This document shows, one piece after another, positions 41,933-50,220 of a DNA stretch of 58,721 nt; position 1 is the stretch's first letter; each line of letters starts with the position of its first letter. The position numbers were made by a program, and so were the translations under genes. Origin of the DNA: Mycobacteriaceae bacterium (GTDB lineage: Bacteria > Actinomycetota > Actinomycetes > Mycobacteriales > Mycobacteriaceae). A model generated the notes under the pieces. That model did not search any database and was not told the origin of the DNA. It saw nothing but the letters and a program-made list of their open reading frames with translations. The stretch lies in contig JAPOKC010000017.1 in assembly GCA_029977845.1 (NCBI GenBank), positions 1-58,721 on the forward strand, read 5' to 3'.

Positions 41933-43603
41933 TCAGAAGAATCCGGCGAACCGGATCGGCGGCGGCGTCCAGATGCGATCCTGCGCGGCCTGATCCGGAA
42001 CATACATCCGCAGATAGGCGCTGAACCCGCCGAACGGCAACGCCAGCCAGTTCGAGGTCGGATCACCCGGATCGGTCCGCGAGAAGATGATGTTGATCGA
42101 GCCGTCCGGTTGGTACACCAACTCCGCCGGCCGGCTGCTGCTCACGCTGTAGCGACCTTCGGAGTTCGGCACCAGGCCGCCGTTGGCGTCGTAGACGGTG
42201 ACCGACCAGAAGGCTTCGGCGGGTGGCGGCGATCCGGCGTCGAAGTGCAGGGTGTACTTCTTGCCCGGCAGGATCGAGAACAGCGGCAGATACCAGCTGT
42301 CCAGCAGACCCGCCTCGTACATGGCCTCGTCCTGGGTGTTGGCCACCAAGCCGACCTCGGCGACACCGGCGCGCAACAGATAGTCGGTCCCGTAATTGCC
42401 GATGTTCTTGTTCGGAATCGCCCAGCCATGGTTCTGGATCGCCGAGACGGTCTGGATCACCTGGGTCAACGGCGGCAACAATGCCGCGGTGAACTTGACT
42501 GCGATATCGGCTGCCAGCAGCGCCAGCGGACCGAGATTCGCATCGGAGACCTGCATACCGACGCCGACACCTATCTGCGCCATGGTGGCCAGGATCGCGT
42601 CGTCCTCCGGTGTCGGCGGTGGGTTCTGCGTCATCGCATCGCTGATGCCGTTGAGGTAGGCGATACCCGTGCAGTTGGCCGGCAGGACCGCATTGTTCGG
42701 TCCGGTCGCGGTCGGGGTCAGGGTGTACTGCGCGATGAGCGCCCGGGCGATGTTCTGGTCGGCCGCGTCCCCGGCCAGCGTGCGGCCGAGCATCAGCATG
42801 CTGGCGTAGGGCACCTCGATGACCGTCGCACCCGGGACGTCGACCGCCGGTCCGCCGGTCCAGGTGATCGCGTACTCACCCGGACCCGAACCCGTGGTGT
42901 TGGAACCGATGTAACCGCTGACATTGGTGTACGGATCGGTCAGCTGCCAGCTGTAGTAGCGGTCACCCATGTCCGGGATGGACAGCACCACCGGGCCGTC
43001 GGTGAGGTCGAGCTCGGCCACCGAGTAGAAGGTGTCGACGTTCGGCCGCTTGCCGCCGCCGATCGCGAACCAGATCGGATCGACATCCGGATTGGCGAAT
43101 TCCGTCAGGTTGTACAGCGTGTTGAGATTCGGCCCCACCACCGACCGCACCCGCTCGTATTCCATCAGCGGATAGCCGTAGATGTAGGCCTGCGCCGCGT
43201 AAAGGGCCGCGCGGATCGGGCCGACCGGCAGGCTGAAGCCGAGGCTCGACGCCTGCGTGGACGCCTGAGTGGCGGATGCGGTCGTGGTGGCGGACTGAGC
43301 CACGGCGCCGCGCTGAACAGCGGCCTGAACACCACGTGCGGCGCGGCTGACGGCCACCGGCGCCGAGGATGTCCCCCGCGTGACTGCGGTCTTACCGGCG
43401 CCGCGATTCAGATTGGCGCGCATTGTCTTTCGTGCCGACGGTGTGGTGGCGGCCGACCGACCTGCGCTCACTCCAGGCGAATCACCGGTGGCATCGTCGG
43501 GCGCCGCGCCGGCCACACCCGCAGCTCCGACCATGGCAGCACCGACGCCGGCGGCGAGCACGCCGGCCTGAAGCCAGCGCCGGTGGGATCCGAATTCAGT
43601 CAT
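41933..43603 (-). CDS. Secreted DUF1254/DUF1214 domain protein
   Basis: This 556-residue protein has a signal peptide (to about AGVAGAA), a 90-residue low-complexity Ala/Thr/Arg linker, then DUF1254 (about 125-300: AAQAYIYGYPLMEYERVRSV, FYSVAELDLTDGPVVLSIP, RYYSWQLTDPYTNVSGYIG) and DUF1214 in the last 120 residues (AFWSVTVYDANGGLVPN, SRTDPGDPTSNWLALPFGGF). The biochemical role of these domains is not settled. It starts 13 bases after the PE-PPE hydrolase gene, so both are exported together from one operon. Confidence 0.88.
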   Translation of the reverse strand: MTEFGSHRRWLQAGVLAAGVGAAMVGAAGVAGAAPDDATGDSPGVSAGRSAATTPSARKTMRANLNRGAGKTAVTRGTSSAPVAVSRAARGVQAAVQRGAVAQSATTTASATQASTQASSLGFSLPVGPIRAALYAAQAYIYGYPLMEYERVRSVVGPNLNTLYNLTEFANPDVDPIWFAIGGGKRPNVDTFYSVAELDLTDGPVVLSIPDMGDRYYSWQLTDPYTNVSGYIGSNTTGSGPGEYAITWTGGPAVDVPGATVIEVPYASMLMLGRTLAGDAADQNIARALIAQYTLTPTATGPNNAVLPANCTGIAYLNGISDAMTQNPPPTPEDDAILATMAQIGVGVGMQVSDANLGPLALLAADIAVKFTAALLPPLTQVIQTVSAIQNHGWAIPNKNIGNYGTDYLLRAGVAEVGLVANTQDEAMYEAGLLDSWYLPLFSILPGKKYTLHFDAGSPPPAEAFWSVTVYDANGGLVPNSEGRYSVSSSRPAELVYQPDGSINIIFSRTDPGDPTSNWLALPFGGFSAYLRMYVPDQAAQDRIWTPPPIRFAGFF

Positions 43604-43616
43604 CGTCGCTCCCCGG

Positions 43617-45368
43617 CTACGCGCTGAGGTTGAGGCCGAAAACGCCCGCGATCGCCTGCGCCCACGAGAGCGCCACCACCAGGCTCGCGGTGGTCACCAG
43701 ACCGATGTTCGCGGCGATCGGCATCCCGATGGCGTTGACCAGACCGCCGAGCGGATCGCCACTGAGTATCTGCTGCACACCTCCGAGGAACAGGCTCACG
43801 CTGTAGCCGGGAAGCGAGGTGAGGATCGCGTTGACGACATCTGCTGTCGGCAGCAGACCCGAGTAGTAGCTGGCGACGCTGTAGGAGATCGCGTTGGCAA
43901 AACTGGTGACGAAAGTCTGTATACCGGTGATGATTCCGTCAGAGGTCGGCAGTGTGAACGACGTGAGGTTCGGCAGCGTGATCGACGAGATTTCACGAGC
44001 GACCGATCCGGTGGGTCCGAAATCGTTGATGAAATCGGTGATCCCCTGGCCGATCGCGTTGAACATCCTGGTGGCCACCTCAAGAGGATCGACCTGCGGG
44101 AAAAGCCCGAACGGCACCAGGACGTTCGCATCGGGCTGACCGCCGGACGGGTACCCGTGCACCTCGTCGGCGTAGCCGAGGTCGACGATGGCCTTCAGTA
44201 ATGGTTGGACGAGGTCGGCGATCGGATTACCGATGATGGGGATCGCACGCACAGGCGCCAGTAACGGCAGGTTCTCGGTCGGCATGAAGAAGTAGTTCTG
44301 CGCCGTCGACGTCGCCGAAACCGGCAACACAGTCGCAGTCTGGACCTGTTCAAAGGTCGTGCAGTACGTCCTGCAACCGGTACCCGGGACGTACTTGGTG
44401 TGGACCAGCGCAAGCCCGAGACCGGCGTTGAGAACAGCCAGCAGGTTCAGCGGGTACCGGGGGAAATCGGCGAAACCGTCGTACTCCAGGGTGTAGTTGG
44501 TCGTCGGATAGGCATCCGCGGGAGTTGCCTCATAGAACGGGATGCCGAGGCTGGGCAGGCTGAGAGCCGGCGCGTAATCCGTTGTGGTGAAACGGGACAG
44601 GAAGCCACCGTTGGGATTCAGCTCGTTGCCGACGAGGACGAAGTCGACACTGCCGGCGATATTGGCGGGGACGTCGTAGAGGGTCCCGCCGGTGGTGTAT
44701 CCGCTCTGCAGCAGCCCGGCGATGATGGCGCTCTGGGAATAGCCGAAGATCGTTGTCGGCTGTCCGTCATCCAAAGCTGAGAGCGTTCTGTACAGGATCT
44801 GGATGCCCTGGTCCACCGAGGTGTTCAGCGGCAGGCTCTTCACGCCGGTGATCGGATAGAGGCCCTCCGGCGTGAAAATGACCTGCGGATCCGGCGGCTG
44901 AGGCAGTTCGTTTCCGGGACGCACGTAGTAATACATCGCCTTCGCGACGTAATCCGCTGACGGGATCGGTACTCCGCTGGGTCCCATGATCTCCGGCAGG
45001 GTCAATTCCGCCGCGGCCGGTAGCGCGGCGGCCGCCGTCACCGATGCCCGGCGGCTGTAGGCCATCGCCAGCAGATCCACCGGAACATCAGCGGTGGCCG
45101 GCGCATTGCCTCCGGCGGTGGCGGCCGACGCGGTCACCGGCACGGAGACCGGTGCCGCCGCAGCCCGGCGCGTCCCCTTCGCGGCAGCCGGCTTGGCCGC
45201 CCGACTGACCGGCTGGGCGGCTCGGGAGCTCGCGGGACCGGCAGAGACCGACCCCGACGGCGAGGAGGTGTCCGCCCAGGCGACCGCCGCACCGCTGTAC
45301 ACCGCGGCTCCGACACCGAGGGCGACCGCCAACCCTCCGACCCGTCCGACATACCGGCATGCACTCAT
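43617..45368 (-). CDS. PE-PPE-domain secreted hydrolase
   Basis: This 583-residue protein has an N-terminal signal (MSACRYVGRVGGLAVALGVG onward) and an Ala-rich linker, then the PE-PPE alpha/beta-hydrolase domain. The nucleophile elbow is FGYSQSAIIAG (G-x-S-x-S); FVLVGNELNPNGG and YDGFADFPRYPLNLLAVLNA are diagnostic. It has no PE or PPE N-terminus, so it probably leaves by Sec. Homologous domains act as esterases, some on trehalose lipids. A strong ribosome site (GGGAGGG) supports ATG 45368. Confidence 0.9.
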   Translation of the reverse strand: MSACRYVGRVGGLAVALGVGAAVYSGAAVAWADTSSPSGSVSAGPASSRAAQPVSRAAKPAAAKGTRRAAAAPVSVPVTASAATAGGNAPATADVPVDLLAMAYSRRASVTAAAALPAAAELTLPEIMGPSGVPIPSADYVAKAMYYYVRPGNELPQPPDPQVIFTPEGLYPITGVKSLPLNTSVDQGIQILYRTLSALDDGQPTTIFGYSQSAIIAGLLQSGYTTGGTLYDVPANIAGSVDFVLVGNELNPNGGFLSRFTTTDYAPALSLPSLGIPFYEATPADAYPTTNYTLEYDGFADFPRYPLNLLAVLNAGLGLALVHTKYVPGTGCRTYCTTFEQVQTATVLPVSATSTAQNYFFMPTENLPLLAPVRAIPIIGNPIADLVQPLLKAIVDLGYADEVHGYPSGGQPDANVLVPFGLFPQVDPLEVATRMFNAIGQGITDFINDFGPTGSVAREISSITLPNLTSFTLPTSDGIITGIQTFVTSFANAISYSVASYYSGLLPTADVVNAILTSLPGYSVSLFLGGVQQILSGDPLGGLVNAIGMPIAANIGLVTTASLVVALSWAQAIAGVFGLNLSA

Positions 45369-45445
45369 AGCGGGCCCTCCCTGGCAACCTGAGATAAAAC
45401 TGAAAGTCACAGTAACCGACGGTCGGGCACTCCGGACAGCGAAAC

Positions 45446-46645
45446 TCAGGACAGTTGCGCGACGGAGTCGAACAGATCCCGCAAACCGTGCAGCGAATGG
45501 GCCGGAAGAAGCACGTCGCAGTAGGGCACCGCGGCGGCCATCGAGCCGGCCAGCGGCTGGAAACCCGGCGCGGCGGCCCGGGGGTTGAGCCAGATCAGAT
45601 GAGCCGCGCGGCGGGTTAGTCGGGCCAGCGCGTGGTCGAGCAACGCCGGCGGATCACTGTCCCACCCGTCCGAGGCGATCACCACCACCGCCCCGCGTAG
45701 CGCGCTGCCGTGCGGGGCGGCCAGCAGATCGGTGATCGCCCGCCCCAGGTGGGTTCCGCCGTACCGGTCGACGACCTTCTCGTTGGCCCGCGCCAGCGCG
45801 AGCTCCGGTGAGCGATGCGACAGCACCGCCGTCAGACGGGTCAGCGTGGTCGAGAAGACGAACACCTCCGGGCGGAAGCCGTCACGGCGCAGTGCGGCGG
45901 CCCGCATCAGATGGAGGTACACGGCGGCGTAGGGCCGCATCGAGCGGCTGATGTCGCACACCAGGACGATCCGGCGACGCTGCCGACGCGCCCTCGTGCG
46001 GACCAGATTCACCGGTTCCCATCCGGTGCTGCGTGAAGCGCGGATCGTGGACCGCAGATCGATGCGTCTGCCGTGCCGGTCGGCCTCGGTGCGCAGGCTG
46101 CGCCGCATCGGCCACCGGGACAGGCTCTGCTCCAACCACAGTCCGATCAATCGCAGGTCGGCCTCGTCGAACTTCTCGAACGGCTCCTCGGCGCGGGCCA
46201 CGATCCGGCTGGGCAGCACATCGGGGACGACGGCGGCATCGTCATCCTCGCCTCCGGCCGCCCGCAGCGACGGCGGCCGGGTCGACCAGGGCAGTCCGTC
46301 GGCCTCGGGGCCGCTCTCGCCGCGCTGGCCGGTGGCCGGCACCGAACTCACGGCCGGCCCCTGCTGGGCGGTGCGCGCTACGGGGTCCATCGGCAGGATC
46401 GCATCGGCGAAGACCGCCTCGAACACCGCGTCGTAGGCGGGCAGATCCTCGGCCCGGTTGACCAGTGTCAGCCGTCCCGCCCAGTACAGTTGTGAACGGA
46501 TGCTCGGGACCAGCTCCCGCACCGCGGCCACGAAAGACCCTGGGCCGCTTGCAGATACCACCACGCCCGCGGTCCGGAGACGATTCGTCAGCGCCGCCGC
46601 GAAGGCCGCCAGGTCGACCCCGCGCAGCAGCACCGGGGCGTTCAT
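45446..46645 (-). CDS. coxE: CoxE-like von Willebrand factor A protein
   Basis: This 399-residue protein has a disordered, acidic middle and a C-terminal VWA domain. The metal-ion site is DISRSM (D-x-S-x-S), with YGGTHLGRAI for the conserved Thr and VIASDGWDSDPP for the Asp. CoxE works with the AAA protein CoxD to mature the Mo-Cu site of CO dehydrogenase (family knowledge). Order matches Rv0368c-Rv0370c. Its usual partner CoxD is a fragment here, so its role may be lost or redirected. Confidence 0.87.
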   Translation of the reverse strand: MNAPVLLRGVDLAAFAAALTNRLRTAGVVVSASGPGSFVAAVRELVPSIRSQLYWAGRLTLVNRAEDLPAYDAVFEAVFADAILPMDPVARTAQQGPAVSSVPATGQRGESGPEADGLPWSTRPPSLRAAGGEDDDAAVVPDVLPSRIVARAEEPFEKFDEADLRLIGLWLEQSLSRWPMRRSLRTEADRHGRRIDLRSTIRASRSTGWEPVNLVRTRARRQRRRIVLVCDISRSMRPYAAVYLHLMRAAALRRDGFRPEVFVFSTTLTRLTAVLSHRSPELALARANEKVVDRYGGTHLGRAITDLLAAPHGSALRGAVVVIASDGWDSDPPALLDHALARLTRRAAHLIWLNPRAAAPGFQPLAGSMAAAVPYCDVLLPAHSLHGLRDLFDSVAQLS

Positions 46646-47292
46646 CCCCGATGACGGCGGCGCAGCACCAGCCAGGCCAGCAGCAGAAGCACGAAGCCCG
46701 CGGCGCCGGCCGCGGCGTACTTCGTGATCGACGTGCCGCCGGCGAGTTCGAGCAGATCGATGGCCTCAGGTTCCGGGGCGGGTTTCGGCGCCTCGGCGAC
46801 ACCACCGGCTGCCGGCGCGGCCGCTGCCGCCGCGGGCGCGGGCGCGGGACCACCCGCCAGCCTCGCCTCCAGATCGTTGACGAACTGGCCCAGCAGTTTC
46901 TCCGAGACCTGCTGGATCATCCCGCTACCGAACTGGGCCAGTTTTCCGACGATCTTGACGTCGCTGTCCACCTTGACATGGGTGCTGTCGCCGGCCTCGG
47001 TCAGCTGCAGAGTCACCACCGCGGCGGCGTTCCCGCTGCCGCGGGCCTCCTTGCCGCGGGCGTCGATCTGCGCGCGGTGGGTGGCCTCGTCCCGCTCGAT
47101 GAAGTGTGCCTTGCCGTTGAACTCGCTGGTGACCGGACCGACCTTCACCTTGACCTTGCCGAGCAGGTCCTCGCCCTCCTTGCCGACCAGTTGCGCACCG
47201 GGCATCAGGGGCACCACTTGTTCGAGGTCGGTCAGCACCTCCCACGCCTTGTCGATGGGAACGCTGACGGTGAACTCGTTGGTGATGATCAT
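46642..47292 (-). CDS. coxG: CoxG-like SRPBCC protein with C-terminal membrane anchor
   Basis: This 216-residue protein has an SRPBCC/CoxG domain (residues 1-145: FTVSVPIDKAWEVLTDLEQV, MPGAQLVGKEG), a Pro/Ala linker and a terminal membrane helix (YAAAGAAGFVLLLLAWLVLR). In CO-oxidisers CoxG anchors CO dehydrogenase to the membrane. AAGGAGA precedes the ATG. Its TGA overlaps the coxE ATG. Confidence 0.88.
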   Translation of the reverse strand: MIITNEFTVSVPIDKAWEVLTDLEQVVPLMPGAQLVGKEGEDLLGKVKVKVGPVTSEFNGKAHFIERDEATHRAQIDARGKEARGSGNAAAVVTLQLTEAGDSTHVKVDSDVKIVGKLAQFGSGMIQQVSEKLLGQFVNDLEARLAGGPAPAPAAAAAAPAAGGVAEAPKPAPEPEAIDLLELAGGTSITKYAAAGAAGFVLLLLAWLVLRRRHRG

Positions 47293-47305
47293 GCGACTTC
47301 TCTCC

Positions 47306-47576
47306 TTATCCGGTGGCCAGTTCCGTGCGGTACAGATCGAATGCCTCGCGCAATCCCGCGCTGTCGTCGGGAGTCTTCGCCAGGGTACTGAGTCCGGCCT
47401 GCGCGGCCGGGTCGACGAGGTCGCCGACGCCGAGGGTGACCAGAGCCGCCACCCAGTCGATCGTTTCGGCGACACCGGGCGGCTTGTCCAGGTCCAGATC
47501 CCTTGCGGTGCCGACGAACTGGGTCGCGTGCTCGATCAGCGCCGCGGTGGCGCCGGGGACGCTGCGCCGCACGATG
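47306..47576 (-). pseudogene. coxD (MoxR-like AAA ATPase) fragment, C-terminal part only
   Basis: Read on the minus strand, about 90 codons from IVRRSVPGATAALIEHA through DLDLDKPPGVAETIDWVAAL to a TAA stop match the C-terminus of CoxD/MoxR ATPases. The Walker A and B domains are missing: upstream, sequence switches abruptly to a coxM fragment. The frame has no start of its own that would yield an ATPase. Next gene coxG has its own ribosome site. Confidence 0.8.
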
Positions 47577-47694
47577 GCAGCAGGCTGTGGCCGCCGGCGA
47601 CGATGAAAGCACCTTCGCCCAGTCGGTCGAGAAGTCCGACGGCATGTTCGACGCTGGTGGCTCGTTCGTACTCGAAAGGATTGGGAACTTGCAT
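47577..47694 (-). pseudogene. coxM (CO dehydrogenase FAD subunit) fragment, N-terminal part only
   Basis: From the ATG at 47694 the sequence reads MQVPNPFEYERATSVEHAVG, then GEGAFIVAGGHSLLP, the start of CoxM including the FAD loop AGGHSLLP. Homology ends there and coxD sequence begins in another frame. The resulting 52-codon open frame (to 47536) is chimeric. It lies 43 bases after the xdhC-like gene, the normal position of coxM in the mycobacterial locus. Confidence 0.8.
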
Positions 47695-47737
47695 GTGGCT
47701 GACCTCGGGTCGCAGGGGGCTTCATGGTCCAGCGCGG

Positions 47738-48907
47738 TCAATACCGAGTTAAGCGATCAATTAACTCAGGCGACGCAGTCGCGTTAGCGTCGTCACCGTG
47801 GTGAATGGGCCCGCCGGTCAGCGTCAGCGGAGCACCGCCGCCGCCCCACTGCCGGGCGATGATCTCCGCAGCGATCGAGACCGCCGTCTCCTCCGGTGTG
47901 CGCGCCCCGAGGTCCAGTCCGATCGGGCTGGCCAGCCGCGCCAACTCGGCCTCGGTCAGACCGGCCTCCCGCAACCGGGCCAGCCGGTCGTCGTGGGTGC
48001 GCCGGGATCCCATGGCGCCGATGTAGCCGACGTCCAGGCGCAGGGCGACCTCGAGCAGGGGTACGTCGAACTTCGGATCGTGGGTCAGCACGCAGATGAC
48101 CGTCCTGGCATCAATGGCGCCGGATTCGGCCTGCGCCTTCAGATAGCGATGCGGCCACTCGACGATCACCTCGTCGGCATTGGGGAAGCGCACGGGGGTG
48201 GCGAACACCGGCCGGGCGTCACAGACCGTCACCCGATATCCGAGGAAGGCGCCCTGTTGGGCAACCGCCGCGGCGAAGTCGATCGCACCGAACACCAGCA
48301 TCCGCGGCGGCGGCGCATGGCCGGCGACGAACACCTCCATACCCTCCCCGCGGCGCTGTCCGTCGGGTCCGTAGCCGAGCACCTCGCTGCGTCCCGCCGA
48401 GAGCAGACCGCGTGCGTCGGCGGTGACGGCTGCATCAGCGCGATCCGATCCCAGGCTGCCCTCGACCGCATCGGACCGCACGATCAGCCGCCGGCCGATC
48501 CAGTCCTGCTCGGGATGACTGATGACGGTGGCGACGGCTACCGGCCGGTGCGCGACGATATCGTCGACCACGGCCTCAAGTTGTGGAAAAGTGTTGCGCG
48601 AAAACGGTTCTACGAAGATGTCCAGGATGCCACCGCAGGTGAGTCCGACTGCGAACGCATCGTCATCACTGACTCCGTAGCGCTCCAGCCGTGCCAGGCC
48701 GGTCTCAGCGACCTCAGTCGCCGACTCGTACACCGCACCCTCGACACAGCCGCCGGACACCGACCCACTGACGGTGCCGTCCGGGGCCACGACCATGGCC
48801 GCGCCCGGTTGACGCGGCGCCGAACGGAACGTGCGCACCACCGTTGCGACCCCGGCTGTCGCACCGCTGCGCCAGATGGCGACCAACTCAGCGAGAACAT
48901 CCTGCAC
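47738..48907 (-). CDS. XdhC/CoxI-family molybdenum-enzyme maturation protein
   Basis: This 389-residue protein has the XdhC N-terminal domain (FRSAPRQPGAAMVVAPDGTV, SGSVSGGCVEGAVYE, LTCGGILDIFVEP) and the C-terminal Rossmann domain (MLVFGAIDFAAAVAQQGAFL, CVLTHDPKFDVPLL, GYIGAMGSRRTHDDRL). XdhC-type proteins load or sulfurate the Mo cofactor of xanthine/CO dehydrogenase-type enzymes. It matches Rv0376c by order and length (380, from memory). GTG start seven bases after a TACTTT box, so likely leaderless. Its client here, CO dehydrogenase, is missing from this locus. Confidence 0.88.
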   Translation of the reverse strand: MQDVLAELVAIWRSGATAGVATVVRTFRSAPRQPGAAMVVAPDGTVSGSVSGGCVEGAVYESATEVAETGLARLERYGVSDDDAFAVGLTCGGILDIFVEPFSRNTFPQLEAVVDDIVAHRPVAVATVISHPEQDWIGRRLIVRSDAVEGSLGSDRADAAVTADARGLLSAGRSEVLGYGPDGQRRGEGMEVFVAGHAPPPRMLVFGAIDFAAAVAQQGAFLGYRVTVCDARPVFATPVRFPNADEVIVEWPHRYLKAQAESGAIDARTVICVLTHDPKFDVPLLEVALRLDVGYIGAMGSRRTHDDRLARLREAGLTEAELARLASPIGLDLGARTPEETAVSIAAEIIARQWGGGGAPLTLTGGPIHHGDDANATASPELIDRLTRY

Positions 48908-48930
48908 GCCTTCAAAAGTAGGCGCATTTC

Positions 48931-49887
48931 ATGACCCCTGCGCAGCTTCGGGCCTACTCCGCCGTCGTCCGTCTCGGATCTGTGCACGCCGCGGCCGATG
49001 ACCTCGGCATGTCCGACGCGGGAATCTCGATGCACATCGCGCAACTGCGCAAGGAACTCAACGACCCCTTGTTCACCCGCTCAGGTACCGGTCTGTCGTT
49101 CACCCCCGGAGGGTTACGGCTGGCCAGTCGCGCGGTGGAGATCCTCGGTCTTCAGCAGCAGACCGCGATCGAGGTGAACGAAGCGGCGCGCGGCCGGCGG
49201 ATGTTACGGATCGCCGCCTCAAGTGCCTTCGCCGAGCACGCCGCACCCGGGGTGATCGAGCTGTTCTCCTCCCGGGCCGACGACTTGTCGGTGGAGTTGA
49301 GCGTTCATCCCACCAGTCGCTTCCGAGATCTCATCGAGTCGCGGGCAGTGGACATCGCGCTGGGTCCGGCGGCCGGTGACACCGATGGCGCTCTGGTGGT
49401 CCGACCGTTCCTGAAATACCAGATCGTTCTCGTCGTCGGACCCGGCAGCCCGCTGGCAACCGGCACGGTGACACCGGCATCGCTGCGGGAGCAGCCATGG
49501 ATGCTGGGCCCGTCGGCGGGAAGCATCGATGGCGAAATCGCCCGGCTGCTCAAGGCATTGGCGATCCCCCAACACCGCCAGCGGATCTTCCAGAGCGACG
49601 CGGCGGCGGTCGACGAAGTGCAACGGGTAGGCGGTGTCGCACCGGCGATCGGCTTCACGGTGACCAAGGATCTGGGCGCCGGCAGATTGGTTCAGATCAA
49701 GCGGGCCGAACTTCAGGCCGGCGGCCAGTGGTGCGCCTCCGCACTGCCCGCATCGGGCTGTCAGCCGGTGGTGACCGAGTTGATGAACTTCATCACCACG
49801 CCACGCTGCACCCAGGCGATGATCCGCGGGACGGGAGTGGGAGTCACCCGATTCCGGCCTAAGGTTCACGTGACGCTCTGGAGCTAG
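48931..49887 (+). CDS. LysR family transcriptional regulator, Rv0377-like
   Basis: This 318-residue protein has a typical LysR winged helix at the N-terminus (MTPAQLRAYSAVVRLGSVHA, AGISMHIAQLRKELNDPLFT) and the periplasmic-binding-like effector domain (RMLRIAASSAFAEHAAPGVI, DIALGPAAGD). It is divergent from the xdhC-like gene with only 23 bases between, so one binding site could control both. It matches Rv0377 (321 residues, from memory), the presumed regulator of the cox cluster, now left with a mostly deleted target operon. Confidence 0.88.
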   Translation: MTPAQLRAYSAVVRLGSVHAAADDLGMSDAGISMHIAQLRKELNDPLFTRSGTGLSFTPGGLRLASRAVEILGLQQQTAIEVNEAARGRRMLRIAASSAFAEHAAPGVIELFSSRADDLSVELSVHPTSRFRDLIESRAVDIALGPAAGDTDGALVVRPFLKYQIVLVVGPGSPLATGTVTPASLREQPWMLGPSAGSIDGEIARLLKALAIPQHRQRIFQSDAAAVDEVQRVGGVAPAIGFTVTKDLGAGRLVQIKRAELQAGGQWCASALPASGCQPVVTELMNFITTPRCTQAMIRGTGVGVTRFRPKVHVTLWS

Positions 49888-49911
49888 TCGGACGTTCGAG
49901 AGAGGACTGCG

Positions 49912-50065
49912 ATGATTGAAATCCCCGCCGAGTCGGAGGATCTGCTCACCCGTCCGCTCTACGGACATCTGGCGACCTCCTGCTGATGCCCCGCACCGCG
50001 TCGTCTTCGTGGTGCGCCCGACCGCGGTGAGCCTGCACTCGCCGTCACACTCGACGTCGTCCTAG
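49912..50065 (+). pseudogene. Decayed PPOX-type (F420/FMN split-barrel) gene remnant
   Basis: An ATG at 49912 with GAGAGAGGA before it opens MIEIPAESEDLLTRPLYGHL-ATSC-stop; RPLYGHLAT is how many pyridoxamine-oxidase-like F420 enzymes begin. Shortly after, another frame reads HRVVFVVRPTAVSLH to a TAG at 50065, plausible as the C-terminus. The middle of about 100 residues is gone. Recognition rests on short stretches. Confidence 0.4.
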
Positions 50066-50089
50066 CGGTGCGCGGCCGGTCGGCTCAGG

Positions 50090-50117
50090 TTGCTTTCAGA
50101 CCTTGTTTACCTAAACT
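50090..50117 (+). promoter_or_regulatory. Probable promoter of the PGRS-like gene
   Basis: TTGCTT (50090-50095), 16-base spacer, TAAACT (50112-50117). It would give a 5' leader of about 95 bases, which includes a small hairpin CCGCC-GATCT-GGCGG (50185-50199). The surrounding 100 bases are AT-rich. A second -10-like TAATGT lies at 50130-50135. Confidence 0.5.
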
Positions 50118-50220
50118 TCAGCCACTGGTTAATGTGCAGCAAGTCGAGCGCAATCCCTCTGAAGTTGCATTCCAGCAGTAAATACCGCCGATCTGGCGGC
50201 GTCAGCGAAGGGATCCAACT

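Noticed and set aside
42110..43627. 505-codon plus-strand frame opposite the DUF1254 gene
   Set aside because: No motif, and an Arg/His/Asp-rich composition typical of antisense frames.
46465..47752. Plus-strand frames opposite coxE and coxG
   Set aside because: They overlap two recognisable genes and the cox scar, and show only low-complexity sequence.
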